64,000 bases of DNA from Arthrobacter humicola (GCF_022803015.1 NZ_JAFKON010000009.1:1-64000), one strand, 5' to 3'. Positions 42,076-50,141 are shown, counted from the stretch's first letter. A program made the numbers and translations. The notes: a model not told the origin generated them from the sequence alone.

Positions 42076-43844
42076 GCTTGTGCTCCTTGTTCCGCCGGCT
42101 CGGGGGTGCCGGGCCGGGATCCTGTGTCTGCGGTGTCGGTGTGGGTGGATATCCGGGTCGCGATGAGGGCGAAGGACACCGCTCCGGGGTCGGGGTGGCC
42201 GAGGCTCTTCTCGGCGAGCGGGCGGGCCCTGCCTTTGAGCGGACGCAGCCCGGCGGTCCGCTCTGCGGCGGCTGTGGCGGCGGCCGCCGCCGCGGCGAGG
42301 GAACCGGCCACTGGTGTGCCGGCGTCGAACGCGGTGAGGAAAGCGTCCTGGAACGGCAAGAGGGCGTCCACCATGGTCTTGTCCCCCGGCTCGGCCTTGC
42401 CGAGCGCGGTGATGGCATCCACGAAGGCCGTGACCGCGGCGGCCGCGTCCTCGCCGCTGTAGCTGTCCTGGTTGCCCAGGGCCTGTCCGGCGGCGATGAT
42501 CGCCGAGCCCCAGAGCGCACCCGAGGTCCCGCCGGCGCGTTCGCTCCAGGCCTCCCCCGCAGCGGTCAGGACCCGCGACGGCGAGGCGCCGCCGTCGTTC
42601 GCGGCAGCCTGTTCGGCCGCGGTGACTGCCGCGTCCACGCCGCGGCGCATGCCGATCCCGTGGTCGCCGTCGCCGGCGACGGCGTCCAGGTGGCCCAGTT
42701 CTTCCTCATGCTCGACCACCACGTCCCGCGCCTGGCCGAGGAAGTCGGCGGCCAGCCGGCCGAGGGCTGCCGCCGCGGCGGTGGGCCGTTCGACGTCGGC
42801 GGTCTCTTCGGCGTCCGGACCCGCGAGTTCGCGGCGGGCACGGGGTGCCAGGTTTCCCTTGCGGAACGCCGGGGTGTCGGCCGGGGCGGCCCAGTACTGC
42901 TCGAGTTCCTCGTCCAGCCACAGCAGGGTCAGGGACAGCCCGGACATGTCCAGGCTCGTGACGAGCTCGCCGCATTCGGGTTCGACGACGGTGAGCCCGG
43001 CGGCGGTGAGGAGCTTCTCGATCTTGCCGAACAGCAGGAAGAGTTCGTCGTACTTGACCGTGCCGAGGCCGTTGACGATTGCGACCACGCGGGTGCCGGC
43101 GTCGTCCGGTTTGTCGGCCAGGAGCCGGCTGACCAGGAGTTCGGCCAGTTCGGAGGCGGTGGGCATGGGGTGGTCGGAGATGCCCGGTTCGCCGTGGATG
43201 CCCAGGCCCAGGGACATGTGCCCCGCGGGGACAGAGAACAGCGGGGCCTCCGCGCCGGGCAGCGTGCAGCCGTCGAAGGCCACGCCGAGGGACCGGGTGC
43301 GGTAGTTGGTCCGGATGGCCAGCCGTTCGACGTCGTCCAGGCTCAGTCCCGCCTCTGCGGCAGCGCCGGCGATCTTGAAGACCGTCAGGTCCCCGGCGAT
43401 GCCGCGGCGCTTCTCGATCTGCTCCAGCGGGGCGCTGGCGATGTCGTCGGTGACCAGGACGGTGCGGGTTTCGATGCCTTCGGCGTTGAGGCGCAGCTGG
43501 GCCTGGCCGAAGTGCAGGACGTCGCCGGCATAGTTGCCGTAGCTCAGCAGCACGCCGCCGCCGGCGTTGGCGGCCTTGGCCACGCGGTAGACCTGGCCGG
43601 CCGCGGGCGAGGCGAACATGTTGCCGCAGGCCGAGGCGGTGGCCAGGCCGGGCCCGACGAGGCCGGCGAAGGCCGGGTAGTGCCCGGAGCCGCCGCCGAC
43701 CACCAGGGCCACCTGCCCGGAGGGGACTTCGGTGGAGCGGACGACGCCGCCGTCGACTCGGGCCACGTAGCCGCGGTTGGCCGCAACGAAGCCGTCCAGT
43801 GCCTCATCCGCGAAATCAGCGGGATTGTCGAAGATCTGGGTCAT
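42072..43844 (-). CDS. DhaK-DhaL fusion kinase, probable erythrulose/dihydroxyacetone kinase
   Basis: This 590-residue single-chain ATP-dependent kinase has a DhaK domain (~1-330) with GGGSGHYPAFAGLVGPG, SACGNMFASP and GIHGEPG, in which His217 is the predicted residue that binds the substrate carbonyl covalently. An Ala-rich linker leads to a DhaL domain (~375-575) with the metal/ATP motif GDGDHGIGM and GGTSGALWG. This is the layout of both dihydroxyacetone kinases and mycobacterial erythrulose kinases (LerK/DerK). The neighbouring TPI-like and RpiB-like isomerases favour erythrulose. GAGGAACC precedes the ATG. It is translationally coupled to the isomerase gene downstream. Confidence 0.88.
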   Translation of the reverse strand: MTQIFDNPADFADEALDGFVAANRGYVARVDGGVVRSTEVPSGQVALVVGGGSGHYPAFAGLVGPGLATASACGNMFASPAAGQVYRVAKAANAGGGVLLSYGNYAGDVLHFGQAQLRLNAEGIETRTVLVTDDIASAPLEQIEKRRGIAGDLTVFKIAGAAAEAGLSLDDVERLAIRTNYRTRSLGVAFDGCTLPGAEAPLFSVPAGHMSLGLGIHGEPGISDHPMPTASELAELLVSRLLADKPDDAGTRVVAIVNGLGTVKYDELFLLFGKIEKLLTAAGLTVVEPECGELVTSLDMSGLSLTLLWLDEELEQYWAAPADTPAFRKGNLAPRARRELAGPDAEETADVERPTAAAAALGRLAADFLGQARDVVVEHEEELGHLDAVAGDGDHGIGMRRGVDAAVTAAEQAAANDGGASPSRVLTAAGEAWSERAGGTSGALWGSAIIAAGQALGNQDSYSGEDAAAAVTAFVDAITALGKAEPGDKTMVDALLPFQDAFLTAFDAGTPVAGSLAAAAAAATAAAERTAGLRPLKGRARPLAEKSLGHPDPGAVSFALIATRISTHTDTADTGSRPGTPEPAEQGAQA

Positions 43845-43894
43845 GGTTCCTCATTGAATCCGTGTTGGAGAACTAATGCTGTGGGTTGAGGTGG

Positions 43895-43935
43895 GTGGTG
43901 CGGCCGCCCCCCAAGTGGCTTGACGGCCGCACCAC
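43895..43935 (-). promoter_or_regulatory. 12-bp inverted repeat between TIM-barrel and kinase genes
   Basis: GTGGTGCGGCCG (43895-43906) and CGGCCGCACCAC (43924-43935) are perfect complements around a 17-base loop in the 149-bp gap between two operon genes. It is probably an mRNA stability or partial-termination element; no U-run follows on the transcribed strand. Confidence 0.45.
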
Positions 43936-43993
43936 GCGCCGGTGTCGGCGCCCGGTCAGGCGCTGAGTTCAGAAGCTGGCTTCAGGCGCCCGT

Positions 43994-44998
43994 TCAGGCG
44001 CTGGCGAGTGCCGTGGCTGCCGGCAACTGCCGGCCCTGGGCCACCTGGCTCGCGCCGAGGGCGTAGCCGTCGGTCTTCGGCAGGACCTGGCGGCGGAGGT
44101 AGTCCTGGTTGCTGGCCGTGACGCTGAGGCCGTCGCCGCCGTAGTGCTCGGTGCACAGGATGCCTTGGAAGCCGACGGAGAGCGCGGTCTTGAACGCCTC
44201 GCGGTAGTTGATGAGGCCGCTTTCCATCGGGGCCGGCATCGCCACGTAGGTGTCCCGGGCGACGTCCTCGTCGCGGATGTAGTTCTTCATGTGCCAGTAG
44301 TTGGAGTACGGGAGGGTCTTGGCGACCATCTCGCGCCAGTCCTCGATCGGGCGGTGCAGCCGGATGAGGTTGCCGATGTCGGGGTTGATGCCGACGTTGG
44401 CCAGGCCGATGTCCTGGACCAGCTGAACGGAAGAATCAGCGGTGCCGAGGTAGGTGTCCTCGTACATTTCAAGCGAGAGCAGGACGCCGACCTCGGCCGC
44501 GTGCTGGCCAAGGTCGCGCAGGCGGCTCACAGCTTTGCCCCACGTTTCCTTGTCCCCTACCGGGTCCTTGTACCCTTCGACGGTCCAGAACCAGAGCTGC
44601 TTCTGCTGCTCGGCGGTGATGGCCTGGTGCAGTCCGAACGAGACGACCTCGCAGCCCAGCTCGGCGGCGGCGTCGATGGTGCGGTGGCTGTACGCCAGGT
44701 TCGCTTCCCAGTTGCCTTCCTCGATCACGCTGCGGCGGATGGCCGAGATGACGGGGATGCCGATGCCGACGTTGTCCGCGGTCTGCTTGAACTCGGCGAG
44801 CCGCGCCGAGCTCAGGTCACCGGGGCGGACCCAGCTGTCCGTGAGGTCGGCATTGGCAAAGCCGGCGTCCTTGACCTCGGTGAGGACCTCGGCCCAGGCG
44901 GAGGCGTCGGCGTCGTTGATGTGGTTGCCCTGCGCGTCGGTCCCCGGGAACTGCAGGAGCGCTGCGGTGATGGGCCAGTTTTCGGCTGTATAGGCCAT
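43994..44998 (-). CDS. Sugar phosphate isomerase/epimerase (xylose-isomerase-like TIM barrel)
   Basis: This 334-residue protein is of the AP endonuclease 2/xylose-isomerase-like TIM-barrel superfamily. The metal-binding residues are visible: Glu in LLSLEMYEDTY (~residue 190), NPDIGNLIRLH, HMKNY and the final GFQGILCTEHYGG. Candidate roles are a tetrulose/pentulose epimerase or the 3-oxo-isoapionate decarboxylase type (OiaC), which would release L-erythrulose for the kinase encoded next; sequence alone does not decide. AAGGAG precedes the ATG. The TCCTATAGGA palindrome 28-37 bp upstream marks this as the first gene of the long leftward operon. Confidence 0.75.
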   Translation of the reverse strand: MAYTAENWPITAALLQFPGTDAQGNHINDADASAWAEVLTEVKDAGFANADLTDSWVRPGDLSSARLAEFKQTADNVGIGIPVISAIRRSVIEEGNWEANLAYSHRTIDAAAELGCEVVSFGLHQAITAEQQKQLWFWTVEGYKDPVGDKETWGKAVSRLRDLGQHAAEVGVLLSLEMYEDTYLGTADSSVQLVQDIGLANVGINPDIGNLIRLHRPIEDWREMVAKTLPYSNYWHMKNYIRDEDVARDTYVAMPAPMESGLINYREAFKTALSVGFQGILCTEHYGGDGLSVTASNQDYLRRQVLPKTDGYALGASQVAQGRQLPAATALASA

Positions 44999-45025
44999 GG
45001 GTTCACTCCTTCGTGGAATCCTGTT

Positions 45026-45035
45026 TCCTATAGGA
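45026..45035. promoter_or_regulatory. TCCTATAGGA operator, site 1 (TIM-barrel operon)
   Basis: This perfect 10-bp palindrome lies 28-37 bp upstream of the start at 44998 in the 78-bp gap before the operon. The same decamer core occurs at 47578 and 48412, always in front of a transcription unit of this locus. It is probably the binding site of the GntR/FCD regulator encoded at 47694-48404. Confidence 0.7.
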
Positions 45036-45076
45036 TTTACTATCTAGAGGGATGTTGTCAAGGTCACACCCCCGGG

Positions 45077-46186
45077 TTACGAGCGTTTCGCGGCGAAGGC
45101 CGCTGTCGCGAAGACCTCCGGATTCAGGACGTTGGCAGGGCGCTCCCCTGCCGCGACCGCCAGGATCGAGCCAATGGCGCTGGCCGCGACGTCCCGCGTG
45201 AAGTCCTCGGTCCAGCACAGGGAATGCGGGGAAAGCACCACGTTGTCCAAGGTCAGGAGCTCGTCGTCGGGAAGCAGGGGTTCCGGCTCAAAGACGTCCA
45301 GGCCGGCGCCGGCGATCCGGGCCTCCCGCAGGGCGTCCCGGAGGGCATCCGTGTCCACGAGCTTTCCGCGGCCGATATTGATCAGGTAGGCGCTTGGCTT
45401 CATCCGCGCCAACGCGGCCGCGCCGATCAGTTTTTCGGTCGCCGGTGTCAGCGCGGCGCAGAGCACAACGTAATCCGAGCGCTCCAGGAGCTCATTCAGG
45501 CCCAGCAGTTCGACGCCGAGTCCGGCGGCCTCCGCGTGGCGGCCGCTGCGGTTGTTGCCCACGACTTTCACCCCGAGCGGGGCCAGGAGGCGGGCGAGCT
45601 CAGCGCCCACACTGCCGAAGCCCACGATGCCGACCGTCTGGCCCACCAGCGGCGCGCCGCGGTAGTGCTCGCGCTGCGCCCAGTCAGAGGTCCGGGTCAG
45701 CCTGTCCTTGGCCAGGAGCTTGTGGGAGAGCGCCAGGAGCAGCGTCAGTCCCGCCACCGCCAACGGCCGCCGGATGGCATCCGGGGTGTTGGTGACAACG
45801 ATGCCGGCGCGGGTGCAGGCGTCCAAGTCGATGGTTTCGTAGCCGGCCCCGAACCGGGCAATCAGCCTCAGGTCCGGGGCGTGGTCCACGGTGCGTGAAT
45901 CGAAGGCGATGTGCCCCAGGGACAGCACGGCCTGGACCCCGGCGAGGTCGGCCAGCGGAACCGGGTCTGTGTAACTGGGCAGGACGCTCCAGCTGATGCC
46001 ATGTTCGCTGAGCCGCTGCAGCCCCAGATCCCCGTGAATGGAGCTTCCGTCCGGCCGCGCGGCGTCGGCCGTGACGGCCACGGTGAACGGCGAGCGGGCG
46101 GCGCCCGCGGTGGTGGTTCCCGCCGCCGGGGCGGCCGCCGTGGTGGCGACCGCCGTCGTCGTCAATGCATTTGTTGCTGTGCTCAT
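45077..46186 (-). CDS. D-isomer-specific 2-hydroxyacid dehydrogenase
   Basis: This 369-residue protein has the family's split domain structure. The NAD-binding motif is GIVGFGSVGAELARLL, preceded by LAVAGLTLLLALSHKLL. The catalytic Arg lies in LIARFGAGYETID, the Glu in AGLDVFEPEPL, and the usual His is in LSPHSLCWTEDF. The closest functional types are glyoxylate/hydroxypyruvate reductases. The first ~35 residues are an Ala/Thr-rich extension (TTTAVATTAAAPAAG) that is unusual for the family. The open frame extends to 46765, but that region is antisense-like shadow of the MFS gene; the ATG at 46186 overlaps the MFS stop by 4 bp, so the pair is translationally coupled. Confidence 0.85.
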   Translation of the reverse strand: MSTATNALTTTAVATTAAAPAAGTTTAGAARSPFTVAVTADAARPDGSSIHGDLGLQRLSEHGISWSVLPSYTDPVPLADLAGVQAVLSLGHIAFDSRTVDHAPDLRLIARFGAGYETIDLDACTRAGIVVTNTPDAIRRPLAVAGLTLLLALSHKLLAKDRLTRTSDWAQREHYRGAPLVGQTVGIVGFGSVGAELARLLAPLGVKVVGNNRSGRHAEAAGLGVELLGLNELLERSDYVVLCAALTPATEKLIGAAALARMKPSAYLINIGRGKLVDTDALRDALREARIAGAGLDVFEPEPLLPDDELLTLDNVVLSPHSLCWTEDFTRDVAASAIGSILAVAAGERPANVLNPEVFATAAFAAKRS

Positions 46187-47523
46187 GCGTCGGTTCGGCT
46201 TTCTGTCTGCGCTGCTGCGGTCTTGTCCTTGATGGGTTCGCGGACCAGCACGGTGTACGCCACTGCGGCCAGGGCGGCGATGACGCCGCCGATCACGAAC
46301 GACGGCGCGTAGGAGCCGGTGGCATCGGCGATCACACCGGTCAGCAGCGGGGCAAAGGCGCCGCCGAAGTAGCCGCCGAAGTTCTGGATGGCACCGACGG
46401 AGGCAACCTGTGAGTTGTCCACGATGTCGCCGGGCATGGCCCACGCGGCCGCCTGCATGGTGGCGACGAAGCCCAGTGCCACGGTCATGACAGCGATGGC
46501 GAGCGGGAGGGAATCTACGAACGGGATGAGGCAGATCAAGATGCCGGCGGCAACCGCTGCAATGGACATCACGTGGCGCTTGGCCAGCAGCGGATCGCGG
46601 CCGGCCTTCTTCGAGTAGCGCGTCATGACCCAGCCGCCGGTGATGCCGAGGATGGCTGCGCCGAGGTACGGGACAGCCGCAAGCCAGCCGGAGCTGGCGA
46701 TGCTGGCACCGCGTTCTTCCTGCAGGTAGAGCGGCAGGAAGACGATGAAGATGTTCCAGATCCAAATGACGCAGAAGAATCCGGCCATCATGCCCCAGAT
46801 CTGGCGGTGCTTAAAGAGTCCGAGCCACGAAACCTTCTTGGCAGTCAGGAGCTGGGTGGTGCGCTGGCTTTCGATGTAATCCAGTTCCTTCGCGCTGATG
46901 CGCTTGTGCTCTTCGGGAGCGCGGTAGTAAAGGAAGAAGGCCAATGCCAGCACGATGCCTGCGGCGCCGAGGAAGAGGAAGATGGCCTGCCAGCCGAACG
47001 CGAGCATGATGGCGGTCAGGACGGGCGGCGCGATGGCGGGTCCCCACTTGGAACCGCTGTCCCAGATGGCGGTGGCCTGTCCGCGCTCGGCCCGGGGGAA
47101 CCAGTCGGCGGTGAGCTTTGCCGACGCCGGCCCGTTGGGGGCCTCGGTGATGCCGAGCAGGAAGCGGAACGTGACGAACTGCCACATCTTGGTGCCGACG
47201 GCCATCAGCGCGGTCGCGATGCTCCAGCCCGCGATTGCGAGGAAGTACATCCGTCGGGCGCCCAGCTTGTCCACGAGCCAGCCAGCGGGCAGCTGGGCAA
47301 AAGCGTAGGTCCAGGAGAACACGGTGCCCAGGAGGCCAATGTCCGTCCGGGTCATGCCGAAGTCTTTGATCAGTTGCGGCGCGGCGATGGAGATCGCACT
47401 GCGGTCCATGTAGTTGATGATGCCGGCGGCCAGCGCCCAGCCGAGAATCCACCACCGCAGATTCTTGATGGTGCGGCGTGTTGCGGACTCCTTGGGCCCT
47501 GCGGCCAAAGTTTCTGTTTGCAC
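46183..47523 (-). CDS. ACS-family MFS transporter (hexuronate/glucarate type)
   Basis: This 446-residue carrier has twelve membrane segments. The first helix region WWILGWALAAGIINYMDRSAISIAAP, the loop GWLVDKLGARRMY and RFLLGITEAPNGPASAKLTADWFPRAERGQATA are characteristic of ExuT/GudP-type sugar-acid:H+ symporters. A sugar acid or related polar anion is therefore the likely substrate. Together with the 2-hydroxyacid dehydrogenase gene it forms the second operon of the island, with a TCCTATAGGG-type operator ~55 bp upstream of its start. Confidence 0.87.
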   Translation of the reverse strand: MQTETLAAGPKESATRRTIKNLRWWILGWALAAGIINYMDRSAISIAAPQLIKDFGMTRTDIGLLGTVFSWTYAFAQLPAGWLVDKLGARRMYFLAIAGWSIATALMAVGTKMWQFVTFRFLLGITEAPNGPASAKLTADWFPRAERGQATAIWDSGSKWGPAIAPPVLTAIMLAFGWQAIFLFLGAAGIVLALAFFLYYRAPEEHKRISAKELDYIESQRTTQLLTAKKVSWLGLFKHRQIWGMMAGFFCVIWIWNIFIVFLPLYLQEERGASIASSGWLAAVPYLGAAILGITGGWVMTRYSKKAGRDPLLAKRHVMSIAAVAAGILICLIPFVDSLPLAIAVMTVALGFVATMQAAAWAMPGDIVDNSQVASVGAIQNFGGYFGGAFAPLLTGVIADATGSYAPSFVIGGVIAALAAVAYTVLVREPIKDKTAAAQTESRTDA

Positions 47524-47577
47524 TCTTCACTCCCTTGTGACTCCCCATGCCGGCACCGTAGCCGTCACAATCGAAGA

Positions 47578-47587
47578 TCCTATAGGG
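47578..47587. promoter_or_regulatory. TCCTATAGGG operator, site 2 (MFS operon)
   Basis: This decamer differs from the perfect palindrome at one position but sits inside a longer inverted repeat: TCGAAGA (47571-47577) before it and TCTTCGA (47588-47594) after it. It lies 55-64 bp upstream of the MFS start in the 170-bp gap to the GntR gene. Confidence 0.68.
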
Positions 47588-47693
47588 TCTTCGATCAGCT
47601 GTGAAGGGGGTCACAAAAAAGAGGGCGCAGAAGCGGGTACGGCGCACTGTTACGCGGTGTTGGACCCGCGCGCGTCAGCCTGGGAAGCGAGGC

Positions 47694-48404
47694 TTATTCC
47701 GCGGGAGCGTCCGCGATGGCGCGGCCGCGCACCTTTTGCACGTGCTCGGCCATTGCGGCTGCGGCCTTCTCCGGGTCGCCCGTCGCCAAGGCATCCAGGA
47801 CGGCCTGATGTTCGGCGATCGCATGGTCGGCGTCGGTGATCCCCACTCCCCCGAACAGGCGGAAGCGCTGAATCTGCCCGCCGAGGGCGGCATAGGCTGC
47901 CACCATGAACTGGTTGCCCGTCTGCTCCGCGATCAGCCGGTGGAACCGCTCGTCGGCCTCGAGGTAGCCGCGGAACTCGGCGAACGAGGGCCCGCGCGGT
48001 GCGTCCTTGAGATCGGCGACTGCCCGTTCCAATTCGGCCAGGTGGCCGGTGGTCAGCCGGGCACACGCCAGGCGGGCGTTCACAGGTTCGATCGCGAGCC
48101 GGGCTTCCATAAGCTCGGCGAAGTCTTCCCGGGTGAACACCGGAGCAACCCGGTAGCCCTTAAGGGCCACGCGGCGCACCATCCCGGTGTGTTCCAGCCT
48201 GGCGAGCGCCTCCCGCACGGGGGTGGGCGAGACGTCGAGTTCCCGGGCGGTCCCGTCGATGCTGACCGCGGTTCCGGGTTCCAGCCGGCCATCCATCAGC
48301 GACGCCAGAAGTTCCTCATAGACGTGGTCCGCCAGGACCTGCCGGCTGACGGGGCGGCCGGCGGGGCGCCCCTCAGAATGGCTGCCGGTGGAAGCTAATT
48401 GCAT
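47694..48404 (-). CDS. GntR family regulator, FadR/FCD subfamily
   Basis: This 236-residue protein has an N-terminal winged helix (VYEELLASLMDGRLEPGTAV, TARELDVSPTPVREALARLEHTGMV) and a C-terminal FCD ligand-binding domain. Candidate metal ligands are in ADERFHRLI, the EHQAVLDAL segment and MAEHV. Proteins of this group usually repress catabolic genes and release DNA on binding an organic acid or sugar acid. It is probably the regulator of the whole 37-48 kb island. The palindrome TCCTATAGGA lies 8-17 bp before its own ATG, overlapping the ribosome-binding region, which points to autoregulation. Confidence 0.9.
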   Translation of the reverse strand: MQLASTGSHSEGRPAGRPVSRQVLADHVYEELLASLMDGRLEPGTAVSIDGTARELDVSPTPVREALARLEHTGMVRRVALKGYRVAPVFTREDFAELMEARLAIEPVNARLACARLTTGHLAELERAVADLKDAPRGPSFAEFRGYLEADERFHRLIAEQTGNQFMVAAYAALGGQIQRFRLFGGVGITDADHAIAEHQAVLDALATGDPEKAAAAMAEHVQKVRGRAIADAPAE

Positions 48405-48411
48405 CTTCAGA

Positions 48412-48421
48412 TCCTATAGGA
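48412..48421. promoter_or_regulatory. TCCTATAGGA operator, site 3 (GntR autoregulation)
   Basis: This is a second perfect copy of the decamer, placed between the GntR start codon (48404) and the repeat array that begins immediately upstream. A bound regulator here would block both transcription and access to the ribosome binding site. Confidence 0.7.
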
Positions 48422-48683
48422 CCAGGCACGGAGAGGCCCCCTTCGGGGCATGCCCATTTGCCGCCCCCACCGCTGGAGATGCCCCTCGCTCCGCGTCATA
48501 AGCCCACGGGGGACATGCCCAGTCCCGGCGCCAGCCACGGGACATGTCCAGTGGCCAATTCGTCGAGGGACCATGTCCTGGTGGCCCCGATGTGCAGGAC
48601 GGGACATGCCCACCCGCACATTCCAGCGAGGCACATGTCCAGTCTTAGGCCCAACCGGCGAGGGACATGCTCATTGTTAGGCG

Positions 48684-48720
48684 CGGCCAGTGGGCAGAAT
48701 GGCATTCTGCCCACTGGCCG
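48684..48720. repeat. Long perfect hairpin in repeat unit 1 of cluster 2
   Basis: This is an 18-bp perfect inverted repeat with a single central base: CGGCCAGTGGGCAGAATG, then G, then its complement. It is a near-cruciform element with no loop to speak of and no U-run. It shares its core with the hairpin at 48881-48913. Confidence 0.85.
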
Positions 48721-48880
48721 TGGCTGCCGCCGGGCATGTCCGGTGGCCATGATGCGCCGCGAGGAACATGCTCTCTCGTGCAGATCATCGCGGCACATGT
48801 CCGGCAGCGGGCGCGGCCCTGTGACTCGCGCATCCTGTCTCGGACCTGCCCTGCGAGGGACATGCTCATTGTTAAATGCG

Positions 48881-48913
48881 ATCAGTGGGCAGAATGGCAT
48901 TCTGCCCACTGGT
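48881..48913. repeat. Long hairpin in repeat unit 2 of cluster 2
   Basis: Perfect 14-bp arms (CAGTGGGCAGAATG, 48883-48896, and its complement to 48911) surround one base. The stem extends outward through a T.G wobble and an A-T pair. Compared with the hairpin at 48684, one G-C pair has become A-T and one C-G pair has become U.G, so base pairing in RNA is kept. Confidence 0.8.
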
Positions 48914-48988
48914 CGTGGCTGCGGCTGAGCATGTCCAACCGAGCGTGCGCTGCGCGGCTCCGCGGGAGTCACCGCGCCGCAGATGGCC

Positions 48989-50059
48989 CTAGTTCTGGTA
49001 GACCGGGTAGTCGGTGTAGCCCTCGGCGCCGTCGGCGTAGAACGTGGATGCGTTTGGCTCGTTGACCGGCAGGCCTTCGCGCCAGCGGCGGGCGAGGTCC
49101 GGGTTGGCGATGGCCGGGCGTCCGACGACGACGGCGTCAGCGTGCCCGTCGGCAACCAGCGAGATGGCCTCATCCCGTGTGGTGATGACGCCGAATCCGG
49201 TATTGACGAGGAAGGCGCCGTTGAACCGTGACCGCAGGTCCTGGACCAGCTCGCCGGTGGGATCCTTGTGCAGGATGCTCAGGTAGGCCAGGTTCAGCGG
49301 CGCAATAGCATCCACCAGCAGGCGGTACGTCTCACGAACATCTGCGGCGTCCAGTTCGGTGACACCCTGGACGTTGTGCTCCGGCGAGATCCTGATGCCG
49401 ACGCGTTCGGCGCCCACGGCCTCCACCACGGCCTGCACAACTTCGATCACGAAGCGCGCCCGGTTCTCGGGCGTGCCGCCGTAGGTGTCGTCACGCTGGT
49501 TCGACGACGGTGCCAGGAATTCGTGCAGCAGGTAACCGTTGGCAGAGTGCAGCTCCACGCCGTCGAACCCTGCCTCGATGGCGTTCCGCGAGCCCTGGAC
49601 AATTTCCTGCAGGACGCCGGGCAGTTCGTCGGTGGTCAGGGCGTGCGGCACGGGGTGCGCCTGCTTGCCCTTGGACGTACGGGTCTCTGCCTCGACGGCG
49701 ATGGCGCTAGGCGCAACTACCTGGTGGCCGCCGGTGATGTCCTCATGTGAAACCCGGCCACCGTGCATGATCTGCGCGAAGATCCGGCCGCCTTCGGCGT
49801 GAACGGCGTCCGTGACCTTCTTCCAGCCGGCAATCTGGTCCGGGGTGACGATGCCGGGCTGGCCCGGGTACGAGCGCCCGGCCGGGCTCGGATAGGTGCC
49901 CTCGCTGACGATCAGGCCCAGTGAGGCGCGCTGGCGGTAGTGCTCGGCAACCAGGGGCCCCGGGATACCTTCCTGGCCGGAACGGAGACGGGTCAGCGGC
50001 GCCATGACGAGCCGGTTGGGCAGTTCCAGCTCGCCGAGGGTCATCGGGGAAAACAGCAT
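48989..50059 (-). CDS. Old Yellow Enzyme family NADH:flavin oxidoreductase (ene-reductase)
   Basis: This 356-residue FMN-dependent TIM barrel has NRLVMAPLTRLRS (the Thr of this strand contacts FMN), IFAQIMHGGRVSH, GFDGVELHSANGYLLHEFLAPSSNQRDDTYGG with the paired His/Asn that bind the substrate, and the C-terminal VVVGRPAIANPDLARR. It belongs to the NemA/xenobiotic reductase group that reduces activated alkenes or nitro compounds. The ATG at 50059 is chosen because AAGGAAT lies upstream; a TTG two codons earlier is less likely. It is oriented with the two following redox genes upstream (50142-53135), which probably form one unit. Confidence 0.9.
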   Translation of the reverse strand: MLFSPMTLGELELPNRLVMAPLTRLRSGQEGIPGPLVAEHYRQRASLGLIVSEGTYPSPAGRSYPGQPGIVTPDQIAGWKKVTDAVHAEGGRIFAQIMHGGRVSHEDITGGHQVVAPSAIAVEAETRTSKGKQAHPVPHALTTDELPGVLQEIVQGSRNAIEAGFDGVELHSANGYLLHEFLAPSSNQRDDTYGGTPENRARFVIEVVQAVVEAVGAERVGIRISPEHNVQGVTELDAADVRETYRLLVDAIAPLNLAYLSILHKDPTGELVQDLRSRFNGAFLVNTGFGVITTRDEAISLVADGHADAVVVGRPAIANPDLARRWREGLPVNEPNASTFYADGAEGYTDYPVYQN

Positions 50060-50141
50060 GCGCAATTCCTTTCGCAGTAAATGGGTTCACTGGCGGCAAC
50101 TGCGAGGCGTCTGCAACTATTCCCGCGTGAGACTCGGATCA

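Larger units (their letters stand above)
48445..48935. repeat. GGACATG-type repeat array, cluster 2
   Basis: This fills most of the 584-bp gap between the GntR gene and the ene-reductase gene. About a dozen GGACATG-like cores occur (for example 48510, 48540, 48601, 48662, 48858), with variants GGCACATG, GGAACATG and GGGCATG. Many continue CCA or CTCATTGTTA. Two ~80-90 bp composite units (from ~48659 and ~48856) share GAGGGACATGCTCATTGTTA, a long hairpin, GTGGCTGC and CATGTCC. The core and CTCATT extension match cluster 1 at 36881. No coding frame with gene-like features is seen. Confidence 0.85.

Noticed and set aside
42063..43889. 608-aa rightward frame opposite the DhaK-DhaL gene
   Set aside because: Antisense shadow; the leftward frame has all kinase motifs and coupled start/stop overlaps.
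46187..46765. N-terminal extension of the 2-hydroxyacid dehydrogenase frame
   Set aside because: Arg/His-rich sequence from an out-of-frame reading of the MFS gene; the ATG at 46186 overlaps the MFS stop by 4 bp, as in a normal operon.
48458..49173. Frames within repeat cluster 2
   Set aside because: They are built from repeat units and hairpins, are open on both strands because of the repeat composition, and lack ribosome binding sites.
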